Positions 16,956 to 25,519 of a stretch of 64,000 nucleotides of DNA are shown here, in pieces. The notes beneath the pieces were generated by a model. That model had not been told where the DNA came from. It did not search any database and saw only the letters and a program-made list of their open reading frames with translations. Numbering within the stretch: the stretch's first letter is position 1; each line of letters opens with the position of its first letter. A program made the position numbers and the translations under genes. Source of the stretch: Streptomyces sp. 35G-GA-8 (GTDB lineage: Bacteria > Actinomycetota > Actinomycetes > Streptomycetales > Streptomycetaceae); the NCBI RefSeq assembly GCF_023534745.1, contig NZ_JAMHJQ010000005.1, positions 186,001 to 250,000 of the forward strand. Direction: 5' to 3'.

Positions 16956-18467
16956 ATGAGTTCCGAGCACAGCCCACCGACGGACGCGGCCGGCGCCACA
17001 GCGGCCGAACGGCCGGTCTTCCAGCCCAAGGTGGCCGTCGCGGCCGTCTTCGGCACGACGGTGGAGTGGTACGACTTCGCCCTCTACGGCACGGCCGCCG
17101 CCCTCGTCTTCAACAAGCTCTACTTCCCGGACGCCGACCCGCTCGTCGGCACCACCCTGGCGTTCGGCACGTTCGCCATCGGGTTCCTCGCCCGGCCGCT
17201 CGGCGGCGCCTACTTCGGCGAGAAGGGCGACACCGAAGGCCGCAAGAAGGTCCTCGTCACCACGCTGCTGCTCATGGGCGTCGCCACCGCCGCGATCGGT
17301 CTGCTGCCCACCTACGCCCAGATCGGCGTGGCCGCGCCGATCGCGCTCACCGTCCTGCGCTTCGTGCAGGGCTTCGCGGCCGGCGGCGAGAAGACGGGAG
17401 CGCTGATCATCCTCTTCGAGAACGCGCCGCCGAAGTGGCGCGGACTCCTGTCCTCACTGCCCGCGATCGGCACGGGCACCGGCACGCTCCTCTCCACCGG
17501 CGCGTTCGCGCTCATGACGGGACTGCTGTCCGACGAGGCGTTTCTCAGCTGGGGCTGGCGGGTCCCGTTCCTCGCGAGCGCCTTCCTCACGCTGTTCGGT
17601 CTGTGGGTACGGGCGTCCCTGGAGGAGACGGCCGAGTTCCAGCAGGCCGGCGTCCTCAAGCGGGACACGGCCGCGCGTCCCCTGCGTCAGCGGTTCCGGG
17701 AGAGCCGTTTCGTCGAGGCATGGACCCGCTACCCACGAGAGATGATCATCGTCATCTGCGCGGGGGCGGCGGAGAACGCCGGGTACTACATCTTCGGCAC
17801 CTTCTCCGTCGCCTACGTGGAGGACCGCGGACAGCCCACCACCGCGCTGCTCACCGGCATCTCGATCGCCGCCGCCGTCAAGCTCTTCTCCGTCCCCGCC
17901 TTCGGAGCGCTCTCCGACCGAGTCGGCCGACGGCCGGTGAGCATCGGCGGCGCCCTGGTACTGCTCCTGGCCGCCTGGCCGTTCTTCGCACTGATCGACG
18001 GCGGACAGCCCTGGGCGACCTGGCTGGCCCTGCTGGTCACCCTGGGCGTCGGGCAGGCCGCGATCCTCGGATCACAACCCGCTTTCTTCGCCGAACTGTT
18101 CGACACCAAAGTCCGCTTCAGCGCCGTCGGCGTCGCCAACAACGTCGGCACCGTCCTGACCGGTGGCCTCGCCCCGCTCATCGCCGCCGGACTGCTGCTG
18201 TGGTTCGACCACAGCGTCCTCGGCGTCGTGGCCTTCATGGCCCTGATGAGCGCGCTCACCGCCGGCACCGTCGCGCTGGCGCCCGAGACGCGCCCGGTGG
18301 AGACACCGGCCGAATCCGAGGGCGGGACTGTCGGCGCCCATGCCCCCTCCCGGACAGGACCTGGTGACCCTCCCGACACCAGTGCCCCTCCCGGCACTAG
18401 TCCTCGGCGAGGACCACGACCGAGTCACCCTCGGACAGGATCAGGGGCGCGGTCCTGGAAGGATTGA
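16956..18467 (+). CDS. MHS-family metabolite:H+ symporter (MFS)
   Basis: This 503-residue, 12-helix transporter has MHS-family signatures: VFGTTVEWYDFALYGTAAALVF at helix 1, RPLGGAYFGEKGDTEGRKKVLV (motif A), and FVQGFAAGGEKTGALIILFENAPPKWRG. Relatives import citrate, shikimate, alpha-ketoglutarate or glycine betaine with protons. The ATG at 16956 has an AAAGGAG site; the gene is divergent from IclR. The last 45 residues are Pro/Ser/Gly-rich and run 71 bases past the stop of the convergent channel gene, an unusually large 3' overlap. Confidence 0.92.
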   Translation: MSSEHSPPTDAAGATAAERPVFQPKVAVAAVFGTTVEWYDFALYGTAAALVFNKLYFPDADPLVGTTLAFGTFAIGFLARPLGGAYFGEKGDTEGRKKVLVTTLLLMGVATAAIGLLPTYAQIGVAAPIALTVLRFVQGFAAGGEKTGALIILFENAPPKWRGLLSSLPAIGTGTGTLLSTGAFALMTGLLSDEAFLSWGWRVPFLASAFLTLFGLWVRASLEETAEFQQAGVLKRDTAARPLRQRFRESRFVEAWTRYPREMIIVICAGAAENAGYYIFGTFSVAYVEDRGQPTTALLTGISIAAAVKLFSVPAFGALSDRVGRRPVSIGGALVLLLAAWPFFALIDGGQPWATWLALLVTLGVGQAAILGSQPAFFAELFDTKVRFSAVGVANNVGTVLTGGLAPLIAAGLLLWFDHSVLGVVAFMALMSALTAGTVALAPETRPVETPAESEGGTVGAHAPSRTGPGDPPDTSAPPGTSPRRGPRPSHPRTGSGARSWKD

Positions 18468-20268
18468 GATGAACACCGTAGAGCGGCGGCTCGTCGCTCT
18501 GCTGTGCCAGTCGATAGCCGATGGCCGTCTCGCCGCGCTGCCGGGCGGCCTCGATCACGGCGGCGAAGTTCGCCTCGGCATCGGGGACAAGATAGCTCGG
18601 CGCCGGCTTGAGGTAGATCTCCGACCCCTTGGGGTCGAAGAGGTCGGCGAACACGGCGTAGAGATCGCGGTTCTCGCTGAGTTGTGTCAGCAGGAGACTG
18701 ATGACTTTCGTGCTGACGATGAAGTCGTCGGCCTTGGTGACCTGCGCGACCTCGCGGTTGGCGTCGTCGTTCATCTCGGTGACGATCGAGTACGGGTCGC
18801 CGAGCTGGATCTCGATGTCGCGCAGATGCAGCAGGGTGACCAAGGTACGGTCGTCGGCCCGCCGGGGGTCGATCGCGTCGTCCGTGAGCACCACGACGTG
18901 CCGGTAGCTGTCCAGCCCCAGGGCCTCCAGCGACGGCCGGTGGATGGGATCGCAGTGCTTGAAGCCCACGGTCAGGTTCTCCCACGGCCCGTTCAAGTCC
19001 TCCAGAGGTCGCCGCGGAGCCGCGACGTCCACCACGGATCCCGGCTTCACGAGACGGTCGAGCAGGGAAATGATCTTCGTGGCTCGCGGGTTCCAGCCGA
19101 TCACCAAGGTCCGGTCCGGTAAGGGGGATCGCACCTGGGCGCTCCTGATCGCCGACCGCGGGATCGCGGGCCGCGCGCTCGCCCGTTCGATGAGCAGATC
19201 GTCCTCGGCGAGTACGAGCAGCCGGTCGCCGCCCGCTATGACGGTGTCCATCGCCGGATTGACGAGGATCTCCCCGTTCTCGCGGTGCAGTCCGATGGGT
19301 ACGCCCAGCTCGAACGCGTTCAGGGATTCCCCGTAGCTGGAACCGGTCAGCCCCGGTTCGGACCAGGGATAGATCTCGTTTCCGATGAAGCTGAGCAGCT
19401 CGTTGAAGACGGTGGACAGCCCGGACTGCCGGTGGGACTGCACGATCAGTCGTACGGCGATGTCGTCGACGTCGATCACCAGCGCGGTCTCGCCGGCGGC
19501 CAGCCGGGCGGCGGCCAGGTTCGAGGAGTTCTGCACGGCCGCCACCACATTCGGGCGCGTCCCGCGCCACGTGCGGTTGTTCAGGAGCAGCAGCACCTTG
19601 ATGACATCGATATCGCTGTCGTCCCCGACGGGCGGCAGCACGATGATCGCCTTGGCGGAGTCAGGACTCACCAACTCCAGATCGGCGCGTTGCAGCGGAC
19701 TGCCGGAGCGGCAGATGACCCGCGTCTTCCCGGTGTCCGGGATCCGCCGCCTGATCTCGTCGTCCATGTCGACCTTGTCCCGGTCGGCGAGGATCACCAC
19801 ACAGGACCGGCGCTCGCTCTGATTGGCCTCCGCCAACTCGGCGATCACGGTGAAGATCTGGTCCGACCAGCCCAGCACGATGGTGTGCCCGTGCTCGATC
19901 AGACGTGACTTGCCCTTGCGCAGTTCCTGGATCCGGGTCTCCAGGCCGGTCGTCAGCACACCGATGAGCGCGCTGACGATGAAGATCCCGCCGATGGTAA
20001 CGGTGAGCATGAGGATCAGGAACAGCGGCTGACCGGTGTCCCCGCCCATCGTGCCCGGATCGAGGGTACGCAGCAGACTCATCCAGACGACGCCCGGCCA
20101 GCCGCCGTTCTCTTCGGTGTCCTTGTGTGCCGCGACGACCACCACACCGGAGACCAGGGTGATCAGCGCCAACGAGGCCAGCCCCAGCCAGCCGATCAGC
20201 GCGGGCGTGCCACGGTCCATCGTCCCGTCGAACCAATAGCGCAGTCGCGCACTCAGCGTTCTGTGCAT
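18397..20268 (-). CDS. CASTOR/POLLUX-type ion-channel protein with twin RCK-like domains
   Basis: This 623-residue protein has two N-terminal membrane helices (about 27-50 and 83-107), the second preceded by a re-entrant stretch, then two nucleotide-binding RCK/TrkA-N-like modules starting at [21 protein letters not shown] (about 125) and [20 protein letters not shown] (about 386). This layout is that of the CASTOR/POLLUX family of cation channels; in Streptomyces these are uncharacterised. The start at 20268 has GGAGGG 7 bases upstream. Leu383 is encoded by TTA (19120-19122 on the + strand), so translation should depend on the bldA tRNA. Its 3' end overlaps the MHS gene by 71 bases. Confidence 0.88.
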   Translation of the reverse strand: MHRTLSARLRYWFDGTMDRGTPALIGWLGLASLALITLVSGVVVVAAHKDTEENGGWPGVVWMSLLRTLDPGTMGGDTGQPLFLILMLTVTIGGIFIVSALIGVLTTGLETRIQELRKGKSRLIEHGHTIVLGWSDQIFTVIAELAEANQSERRSCVVILADRDKVDMDDEIRRRIPDTGKTRVICRSGSPLQRADLELVSPDSAKAIIVLPPVGDDSDIDVIKVLLLLNNRTWRGTRPNVVAAVQNSSNLAAARLAAGETALVIDVDDIAVRLIVQSHRQSGLSTVFNELLSFIGNEIYPWSEPGLTGSSYGESLNAFELGVPIGLHRENGEILVNPAMDTVIAGGDRLLVLAEDDLLIERASARPAIPRSAIRSAQVRSPLPDRTLVIGWNPRATKIISLLDRLVKPGSVVDVAAPRRPLEDLNGPWENLTVGFKHCDPIHRPSLEALGLDSYRHVVVLTDDAIDPRRADDRTLVTLLHLRDIEIQLGDPYSIVTEMNDDANREVAQVTKADDFIVSTKVISLLLTQLSENRDLYAVFADLFDPKGSEIYLKPAPSYLVPDAEANFAAVIEAARQRGETAIGYRLAQQSDEPPLYGVHLNPSRTAPLILSEGDSVVVLAED

Positions 20269-20596
20269 CCCACATCCCTCCGTAGCCGCATTCCGCCAAC
20301 GGACCCAACAGGGCGCCGAGGGCGGCGTGTTACGCCCCGATGATCTCCCCTGGCTCCCGTGTCGCACCAATCGGCTCCGGGGCCGAGCCTTGCCGACCGG
20401 ACGCGTCGGCAGCACGGGGACGAACGAAGTGGCCCCACGGCCAAAAGCCGCTCTTGCGGGGCGAGTTGGGGACCCCGATACTCCCGACCAACACCGGCCG
20501 GGGCGCGCGGTCCGGCCGGGGCGCACGGCCGCCCACGCCGCGCCTCATGGGCCCGCACCCCTCGAAGGGCCCCCGATTCCCCGGGAGACACACCAC
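20269..20596. other. Divergent intergenic region, no gene seen
   Basis: These 328 bases separate the channel gene (-) from the secreted protease gene (+). The region is GC-rich and must contain both promoters, but I see no convincing -35/-10 pair, operator or RNA structure. Open frames through it lack ribosome sites and family features. Confidence 0.5.
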
Positions 20597-21499
20597 GTGA
20601 GGATCACACACACCCTTCGCCGCGCCCGCGTCCCCAGACATCCCCGGCTGCTCGCCGTCGCCACGGGGCTGGCCGCCGCCGTAGCACTCGCGGTCCCCGC
20701 CGCCAACGCCGGGCCCGCCACCGGCCCGTCCACCGCGAACAGGCTCGCCGCCACCGTCGACACGGTCCTGGACACAGGTGTGGCGGGCACCGCCATATAC
20801 GCCGATCCCGCGGCAGGCACCGTGGTCGTCACCGCGGACAGCACCGTGACCGCCGCGCAGAGGGCCGCGATCGAGCGGGCCGCGGGCCCCGACGCCGATG
20901 CGCTGCGCATCGAGCACATCGCGGGCCGGCTCTCGCCCCAGCTCTCCGGCGGTGACGCCATCTACTCCACAGGCACGCGCTGCTCGGCCGGCTTCAATGT
21001 CGTCAGCGGCGCTACGTACTACTTCGTGACGGCGGGACACTGCACCAGCGGCCGGTCAACCTGGTACACCGACGCCACGCAGAACACGCTCATCGGCACC
21101 ACCGCCGGTTCCAGCTTCCCCACCCATGACTACGGCCTCGTGCGCTACACCAACCCCGCGGTCCCCGCCCCCGGCACGGTCGGGAGCGTCGACATCACCA
21201 GCGCCGCCCACGCCACCGTCGGCATGGCCGTCACCTTCCGCGGCGCGGCTTCCGGCGTCGTCAACGGGGTCGTCACCGGCCTCAACGCCACGATCAACTA
21301 CGGCAACGGCGACATCGTGACCGGCCTGATCGGCACCACCATCTGCACACGGCCGGGGGACAGCGGTGGAGCGCTCTACGCGGGCGACCGCGCCATCGGG
21401 GTGCTCTCGGGCGGCACCGGAGACTGCACCAGCGGCGGAAGGGCGTACTTCCAGCCGATCATCCCGGTACTGAACGCGTACGGCGTCAGCATCTACTGA
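20597..21499 (+). CDS. Secreted S1 serine protease, streptogrisin-like
   Basis: This 300-residue exported protease has an Arg-rich n-region and hydrophobic signal to about residue 35 ([10 protein letters not shown]), then a propeptide with the helical [15 protein letters not shown] segment, then the mature chymotrypsin-fold domain from about [14 protein letters not shown]. The catalytic triad is visible as His in [10 protein letters not shown], Asp in THDYGLVRY and Ser in [12 protein letters not shown]. Cys pairs around CSAG/GHC and [18 protein letters not shown] fit the disulfides of streptogrisins. The GTG at 20597 is the best start. It acts outside the cell in protein degradation. Confidence 0.93.
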   Translation: MRITHTLRRARVPRHPRLLAVATGLAAAVALAVPAANAGPATGPSTANRLAATVDTVLDTGVAGTAIYADPAAGTVVVTADSTVTAAQRAAIERAAGPDADALRIEHIAGRLSPQLSGGDAIYSTGTRCSAGFNVVSGATYYFVTAGHCTSGRSTWYTDATQNTLIGTTAGSSFPTHDYGLVRYTNPAVPAPGTVGSVDITSAAHATVGMAVTFRGAASGVVNGVVTGLNATINYGNGDIVTGLIGTTICTRPGDSGGALYAGDRAIGVLSGGTGDCTSGGRAYFQPIIPVLNAYGVSIY

Positions 21500-21538
21500 C
21501 CGGAGGGATTGTCCCTGAGGAGCGCGCGGAAACGCCAA

Positions 21539-21567
21539 CCGCCCCCTGCGCTCGGCGCAGAGGGCGG
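21539..21567. terminator. Hairpin between convergent protease and small-protein genes
   Basis: CCGCCC and CTGCGC (21539-21551) pair with GCGCAG and GGGCGG (21555-21567) around a TCG loop, with one mismatch. It sits between two gene ends and can terminate both transcripts. Confidence 0.7.
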
Positions 21568-21589
21568 GGCGGCAACGGCAGGGCGAACG

Positions 21590-21820
21590 TCAGAAGTGGA
21601 GGAAGCCGAACCAGGTCTCGACCTGGAACGCCGAGAACTCGGCCTCGGTGATTCCCGCGTCGCCGCCCAGGTTTTCGTAATGACCCGAGCCGCCCTCCGC
21701 CCCGAAGAAGCCCGCCGCGGCGGTCGCGTCGTGACCGTCCCAGGCAGACGCCGAACTGGCGCCGCCCAGCAGAGCGGTGGCGGCGAGGGCGGTGGCGGCG
21801 AGCGCCGTACGGATACGCAT
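21590..21820 (-). CDS. Small secreted protein (76 residues)
   Basis: This 76-residue protein has a clean Sec signal peptide (MRIRTALAATALAATALLGG, cleavage probably after ASSASA at residue 26). The mature chain is about 50 residues, acidic, Gly/Phe/Trp-rich and free of cysteine. GGGAGCTC upstream of ATG 21820 is a good ribosome site and codon bias is normal. It converges with the secreted protease gene and shares its terminator. It is not an SSI-type inhibitor, which is longer and has disulfides. I do not recognise a family; an exported peptide of unknown role is all that can be said. Confidence 0.75.
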   Translation of the reverse strand: MRIRTALAATALAATALLGGASSASAWDGHDATAAAGFFGAEGGSGHYENLGGDAGITEAEFSAFQVETWFGFLHF

Positions 21821-21979
21821 GTGAGCTCCCTACGTCAGGTGAAGCGAACATCGGATGCATGCCCCGGTATACAGCCTTTGCGACAAGATCTGCGGCTATG
21901 TCACCCGCTCGGCCCATCAGAACAGGACAAGCGACTGCCGCTGTGATCCGGGGTTCCGAACCATGGCCGGAGCCTGCCC

Positions 21980-22402
21980 TCAGGTGGCGTCCCATCCGGA
22001 CCAGCGAGTCACCGCGATCTCCACCACGGGTCCTTCCGGCGGGCGGTCGGCGTACTGCCGCGGGTACTTCCGCGTCAGCAGGCTCACGTAGCGCGCGGAC
22101 GCCGCCGAGTCCGCGGCCGGGGGCAGGACGGTGGCCGTGCCGTCCGCGCGCGCCCACCACAGGCGGTCCCAGTCCTCGTCGTAGCCGTCGACGAGGAGGC
22201 AGACCTCGGGGTGGGCGCGGATGTTGGCCAGCCGCTTCAGCCGGGTCGACCGCTTGGGCTTGTGGTCCACCGCGAAGGCCAGGGTCTCGCCGGTGAGCGC
22301 GAAGACCGCGGGGACCAGATGCGGGGTGCCGCGGGCCCCGACGGTCGCGAGGCGGGCGATCCGGGCCCGGGCGAAGTGTTCCCGGGCCCGGGCGCTCGTC
22401 AT
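21980..22402 (-). CDS. PPOX-class F420/flavin-dependent enzyme
   Basis: This 140-residue split-barrel protein resembles the pyridoxamine-phosphate-oxidase-like F420-binding enzymes. It shows HFARARIARLATVGARGTPHLVPAVFAL, then TLAFAVDHKPKRSTRLKRLANI (the cofactor-binding Lys/Arg segment), NIRAHPEVCLLVDGYDEDWDRLWWARADG, and Trp near the end (RWSGWDAT). This matches the Rv0121-type subfamily. It lies 25 bases downstream of the LLM-type oxidoreductase gene on the same strand, a pairing that supports F420 as the shared cofactor. GTG 22411 is an alternative start. The substrate is unknown. Confidence 0.85.
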   Translation of the reverse strand: MTSARAREHFARARIARLATVGARGTPHLVPAVFALTGETLAFAVDHKPKRSTRLKRLANIRAHPEVCLLVDGYDEDWDRLWWARADGTATVLPPAADSAASARYVSLLTRKYPRQYADRPPEGPVVEIAVTRWSGWDAT

Positions 22403-22427
22403 GCTCGGCACTGCGGCGTCCAACGGC

Positions 22428-23252
22428 TCACCGGAAGCGTTCCGCGACGCCGGCCAGCTCGTCCAGGTAGGCCAGCGTCTCGGCCTCCGGCATCGTCGGC
22501 AGGGAGAAGAGGAGCCGCTCCACATCGAGTTGTGTGTACTGCTCGACGATCTCGGGCTTCTTCTCCACCGCGTAGACGGTCACCGGCACGTCCCGGCCCG
22601 CGACGCCGCGCAGCCGCTCGATCTTCGGGGCCAGTTCCTCGGCTCCCCTGCTGTTGGCCAGCCAGGCATCGCCGAAGGAGGCCACGCGCTTGAAGGCCCC
22701 CTCGCCACCGCCCACGTAGATGGGCGGATGAGGGCGCTGGACCGGTTTCGGCCACGAGTAGACCGGATCGAAGTCGACGAACTCCCCGTGGAACTCGGCC
22801 TTCTCCTTCGTCCACAGCTCCCGCATGGCCCGCAGCCGCTCGTCCACGAGGCGGCCCCGGGTGCGCGGGTTCGCGCCGTGGTTCTCCATCTCCTCCTCGT
22901 TCCAGCCGATGCCGACCCCGAAGATGAATCTCCCGCCGGAGACGAGGTCCAGGGACGCCACCTCCTTGGCCGTGATGATCGGGTCCCGCTGGACCACCAG
23001 CGCGATACCGGTACCCAGCAGGATCCGCTCGGTCACCGCGGCGACCGCGCTGAGCGCGACGAACGGGTCGAGGGTGCGGTAGTAGATCTCCGGCAGCTCG
23101 CCGCCGCCGGGGTACGGCGAACGGCGTTCCACCGGGATATGCGTGTGCTCGGCGATGAGCAAGGAGTCGAGCCCTCGCTCCTCGATCGCGCGCCCCAGCG
23201 GGGCGGGCGCGATGCCCTGGTCGGTGATGAAGGTCGATACACCGAACTTCAC
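22428..23252 (-). CDS. LLM-class F420-dependent oxidoreductase
   Basis: This 274-residue TIM-barrel protein of the luciferase-like monooxygenase superfamily shows KFGVSTFITDQGIAPAPLGRAIEERGLDSLLIAEHTHIP at the start, the LGTGIALVVQRDPIITAKEVASLDLVSGGRFIFGVGIGWN core that binds the deazaflavin, and RPHPPIYVGG. These features match the F420-dependent subgroup rather than FMN enzymes. It would transfer hydride to or from a small organic substrate in the cytoplasm. It forms a two-gene unit with the F420-type split-barrel protein downstream. The start at 23252 is followed directly by a typical family N-terminus. Confidence 0.9.
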   Translation of the reverse strand: MKFGVSTFITDQGIAPAPLGRAIEERGLDSLLIAEHTHIPVERRSPYPGGGELPEIYYRTLDPFVALSAVAAVTERILLGTGIALVVQRDPIITAKEVASLDLVSGGRFIFGVGIGWNEEEMENHGANPRTRGRLVDERLRAMRELWTKEKAEFHGEFVDFDPVYSWPKPVQRPHPPIYVGGGEGAFKRVASFGDAWLANSRGAEELAPKIERLRGVAGRDVPVTVYAVEKKPEIVEQYTQLDVERLLFSLPTMPEAETLAYLDELAGVAERFR

Positions 23253-23410
23253 AGCGGCTCCCTCGGATTCCGGGTTCTCGGGGGTGATGGACCGGTCGCG
23301 GGCGAATTCGCGGGGCCCGCGAGCTCGCGATCAAGGCTCACGTTCCCCGATCGGCCCCGGCACAACAATCCGTACGGCCGACCGGCCGATCACCGCGCGC
23401 GACCCGATTC

Positions 23411-23440
23411 GGGCCCGCTCCCCCGGGGCCCGCTCCCCCG
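23411..23440. repeat. Tandem 15-bp direct duplication
   Basis: GGGCCCGCTCCCCCG occurs twice head to tail without mismatch (23411-23425 and 23426-23440), upstream of the possible ABC-F promoter. Its role is unknown; replication slippage is the simplest origin. Confidence 0.8.
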
Positions 23441-23481
23441 GGCATCACGCCGGGGCTTTGCCATTCGCCGGAGAGGTCGTT

Positions 23482-23514
23482 ATGGTTTTCCACGGTCCTG
23501 TTGTCTCCGATTGA
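23482..23514 (+). CDS. Possible leader peptide of the ABC-F gene (10 codons)
   Basis: GGAGAGG precedes an ATG at 23482 by 5 bases, and the frame MVFHGPVVSD ends at TGA 23512-23514. Hairpins follow 40 bases later. This is the layout of ribosome-mediated attenuation seen before many antibiotic-resistance ABC-F and Erm genes. Against it, a promoter-like TTGCCA-N17-TATGGT overlaps the start codon; if that is used, the peptide would not be transcribed from it. Confidence 0.3.
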   Translation: MVFHGPVVSD

Positions 23515-23550
23515 GGTGGACGTTGCGCATCTGAGGTTCGCGATCACCGC

Positions 23551-23609
23551 GCCGTACGGCTCTCGCCGTGCGCCCGTCACGCTGTAGCGGCATTCGTGCC
23601 GTCCGTGAC
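23551..23609 (+). promoter_or_regulatory. Two consecutive hairpins in the ABC-F leader
   Basis: The first hairpin is ACGGC-tctc-GCCGT (23556-23569), extended outward by a wobble and G-C pairs. The second is GTCACG...CGTGAC (23576-23581/23604-23609), enclosing CGGCA-ttcg-TGCCG with a UUCG tetraloop (23588-23601). They lie 140 bases before the ABC-F start. They may act as an attenuator or a stabilising leader structure. Confidence 0.5.
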
Positions 23610-23752
23610 ACCCGCGTGGAAGCGACCTCGGTGCAGGGAGCCGTCCTCTCCATTCTCCGGACCGCCGCACCCTCCTTTTCCCGGTCTGGTCGCCGCGTGG
23701 TGCTCGCATACGAAGCCCCCCGTCCACCACGCTTTCGACTGCGAGAATCCCC

Positions 23753-25414
23753 ATGGCGACACCCACCACCCCCAGCGCCTCCCTGACCTGCTCCGCCCTG
23801 TCCTTCCGGTGGCCCGACGGCACCACCGTCTTCGACGGGCTGTCCCTCACCTTCGGCCGGGGCCGCACCGGTCTCGTCGGTGCCAATGGCACGGGCAAGT
23901 CCACACTGATCCGGCTGCTGGCCGGCCTGCTGCGCCCCTCCGAGGGGTCGGTGAGCGCGGGCGGCAGCCTCGCCCACCTTCCCCAGAACGTCACCCTCGA
24001 CACGGCCCTGCGCGTCGACGAGGCCCTGGGCATCGCCGAGCGGCGTGGCGCGCTGCGCGCCATCGAGGCCGGCGATGTCCGCGAAACACACTTCGAGACG
24101 ATCGGCGACGACTGGGACGTCGAGGAACGCGCTCTGGCGACACTGGGCTCGCTCGGCCTCGGCAACGTCGAACTCGACCGTACGGTCGGCGAGATGTCCG
24201 GCGGGGAGACCGTCCTGCTGCGGCTGGCCGCCCTGTTGCTGGAACGTCCCGACATCCTCCTGCTGGACGAGCCGACCAACAACCTCGACCTGTCCGCGCG
24301 CCGCAGGCTGTACGAGGCCGTCGACTCCTGGCGCTCCGGTGTGCTCGTCGTCGTCAGCCATGACCTCGAACTGCTCGAACGCGTGGACCGTATCGCCGAA
24401 CTGCGCGCCGGAGCCGTGAGCTGGTACGGGGGCGGCTGGTCCGCGTATCAGGAAGCCCTGGCGACCGAGCAGGAAGCGGCCGGGCGGATGCTGCGGGCCG
24501 CCGAGGCGGACGTGCGCCGGCAGAAGCGCGAGCTGGAAGAGGCCCAGGTCAAGATCGCCCGGCGCCAGCGGCACAGCAAGAAAATGGACGCGCAGCGGCG
24601 GGCCCCGAGGATCGTGGCGGGCGAGCGGAAACGTAACGCGCAGGAATCGGGGGACAAGCTGCGCGGCCTGCACGAGGACCGGCTGAATGAGGCGCGTGAG
24701 CGCCGGGAGGAGGCCGCGGACGCGATCCGTCACGACGCCGAGATCCGCGTGAGCCTTCCTCATACGGCCGTGCCCACGGGCCGCACCGTCCTGAGCCTGC
24801 GTGAGCTGCGTCCCCGGTTCGGGGCACTGCGCGAGGGAAACCTCCATGTGCACGGGCCCGAGCGGATCGCCCTGGTCGGGCGGAACGGCGCGGGCAAGAC
24901 CACGGTGCTGCGCACACTGACCGGGGAGTTGGCCCCGCTGTCCGGCGAGGCCAGGACGTTCGTACCGCTGCGTTTTCTGCCGCAGCGTCTGGATGTGCTG
25001 GACGACGAGCTGAGCGTCGCGGCGAATGTGGCCCGGCTGGCTCCCGGTGTGGCCGACAACCACATCCGTTCCCAGCTCGCGCGATTCCTGTTCAAGGGTG
25101 CGCGCGCCGAGCAGCCGGCGGGCACACTCTCCGGCGGAGAACGCTTCCGTGCCGCGCTCGCGGCGATGATGCTCGCCGCGCCCGCCCCGCAGCTGCTGAT
25201 GCTGGACGAGCCGACCAACAACCTGGACACGGCGAGTGTGCGGCAGTTGACGAGCGCGCTGGCGTCGTACGAGGGCGCGCTCCTGATCGCCAGCCACGAT
25301 CTGCGGTTCCTCGAAGAGGCCGGTGTCACCCGCTGGCTGCTCCTCTCGGATGAGCTCCAGGAAACCACCGCGGAGGAGGTCCGCGGTCTGCTGGAGGCGC
25401 CGGAGGCCGGCTGA
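23753..25414 (+). CDS. ABC-F family ATPase (ribosome-protection type)
   Basis: This 553-residue soluble protein has two ABC domains and no membrane helices. Domain 1 has Walker A GANGTGKST (about 44-52) and signature MSGGETVLLRLAALLLERPDILLLDEPTNNLDLS. Domain 2 has GRNGAGKTT (about 379-387) and LSGGERFRAALAAMMLA with LLMLDEPTNNLD. An Arg/Lys-rich linker of about 80 residues (REL..QRRAPRIVAGERKRNAQESGD) joins them, as in ABC-F factors that bind the ribosomal E site. Members rescue stalled ribosomes or give resistance to PTC-binding antibiotics. The long, structured leader suggests inducible expression. Confidence 0.92.
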   Translation: MATPTTPSASLTCSALSFRWPDGTTVFDGLSLTFGRGRTGLVGANGTGKSTLIRLLAGLLRPSEGSVSAGGSLAHLPQNVTLDTALRVDEALGIAERRGALRAIEAGDVRETHFETIGDDWDVEERALATLGSLGLGNVELDRTVGEMSGGETVLLRLAALLLERPDILLLDEPTNNLDLSARRRLYEAVDSWRSGVLVVVSHDLELLERVDRIAELRAGAVSWYGGGWSAYQEALATEQEAAGRMLRAAEADVRRQKRELEEAQVKIARRQRHSKKMDAQRRAPRIVAGERKRNAQESGDKLRGLHEDRLNEARERREEAADAIRHDAEIRVSLPHTAVPTGRTVLSLRELRPRFGALREGNLHVHGPERIALVGRNGAGKTTVLRTLTGELAPLSGEARTFVPLRFLPQRLDVLDDELSVAANVARLAPGVADNHIRSQLARFLFKGARAEQPAGTLSGGERFRAALAAMMLAAPAPQLLMLDEPTNNLDTASVRQLTSALASYEGALLIASHDLRFLEEAGVTRWLLLSDELQETTAEEVRGLLEAPEAG

Positions 25415-25438
25415 CGCGGTCGCCGCGCGCCGCTCGCT

Positions 25439-25479
25439 CTGAACCACTCGTCCTGAACCGCTCGTCCTGAACCGGCTCG
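25439..25479. repeat. 14-bp tandem repeat between convergent genes
   Basis: CTGAACC(A/G)CTCGTC is present twice in full and once in part from 25439 to 25479, directly after the ABC-F gene and before its terminator hairpin. Confidence 0.75.
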
Positions 25480-25504
25480 GGGCGCACCTCGGTGGGTGCG
25501 CCCC
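25479..25504. terminator. Perfect 10-bp hairpin, convergent terminator
   Basis: GGGGCGCACC (25479-25488) pairs exactly with GGTGCGCCCC (25495-25504). It lies between the ABC-F gene (+) and the end of the solute-binding lipoprotein gene (-), and serves both. Confidence 0.75.
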
Positions 25505-25519
25505 ACCCGGCGGGCCGGC

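Larger units (their letters stand above)
23253..23752. other. 500-base leader region of the ABC-F gene
   Basis: This divergent intergenic region lies between the LLM oxidoreductase (-) and the ABC-F gene (+). It holds an exact 15-bp tandem duplication (23411-23440), a possible promoter TTGCCA-N17-TATGGT (23458-23486), a possible 10-codon leader frame (23482-23514) and two strong hairpins (23553-23609). A further 140 bases before the ABC-F start show no obvious structure. Confidence 0.6.

Noticed and set aside
20269-20596. A riboswitch in front of the secreted protease gene
   Set aside because: No conserved ydaO, cobalamin or TPP-type core could be found; only unstructured GC-rich sequence.
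23568-23786. A frame overlapping the ABC-F start as an extra gene
   Set aside because: It runs through the leader hairpins and into ABC-F in another frame, with Arg/Pro-rich product and no ribosome site.
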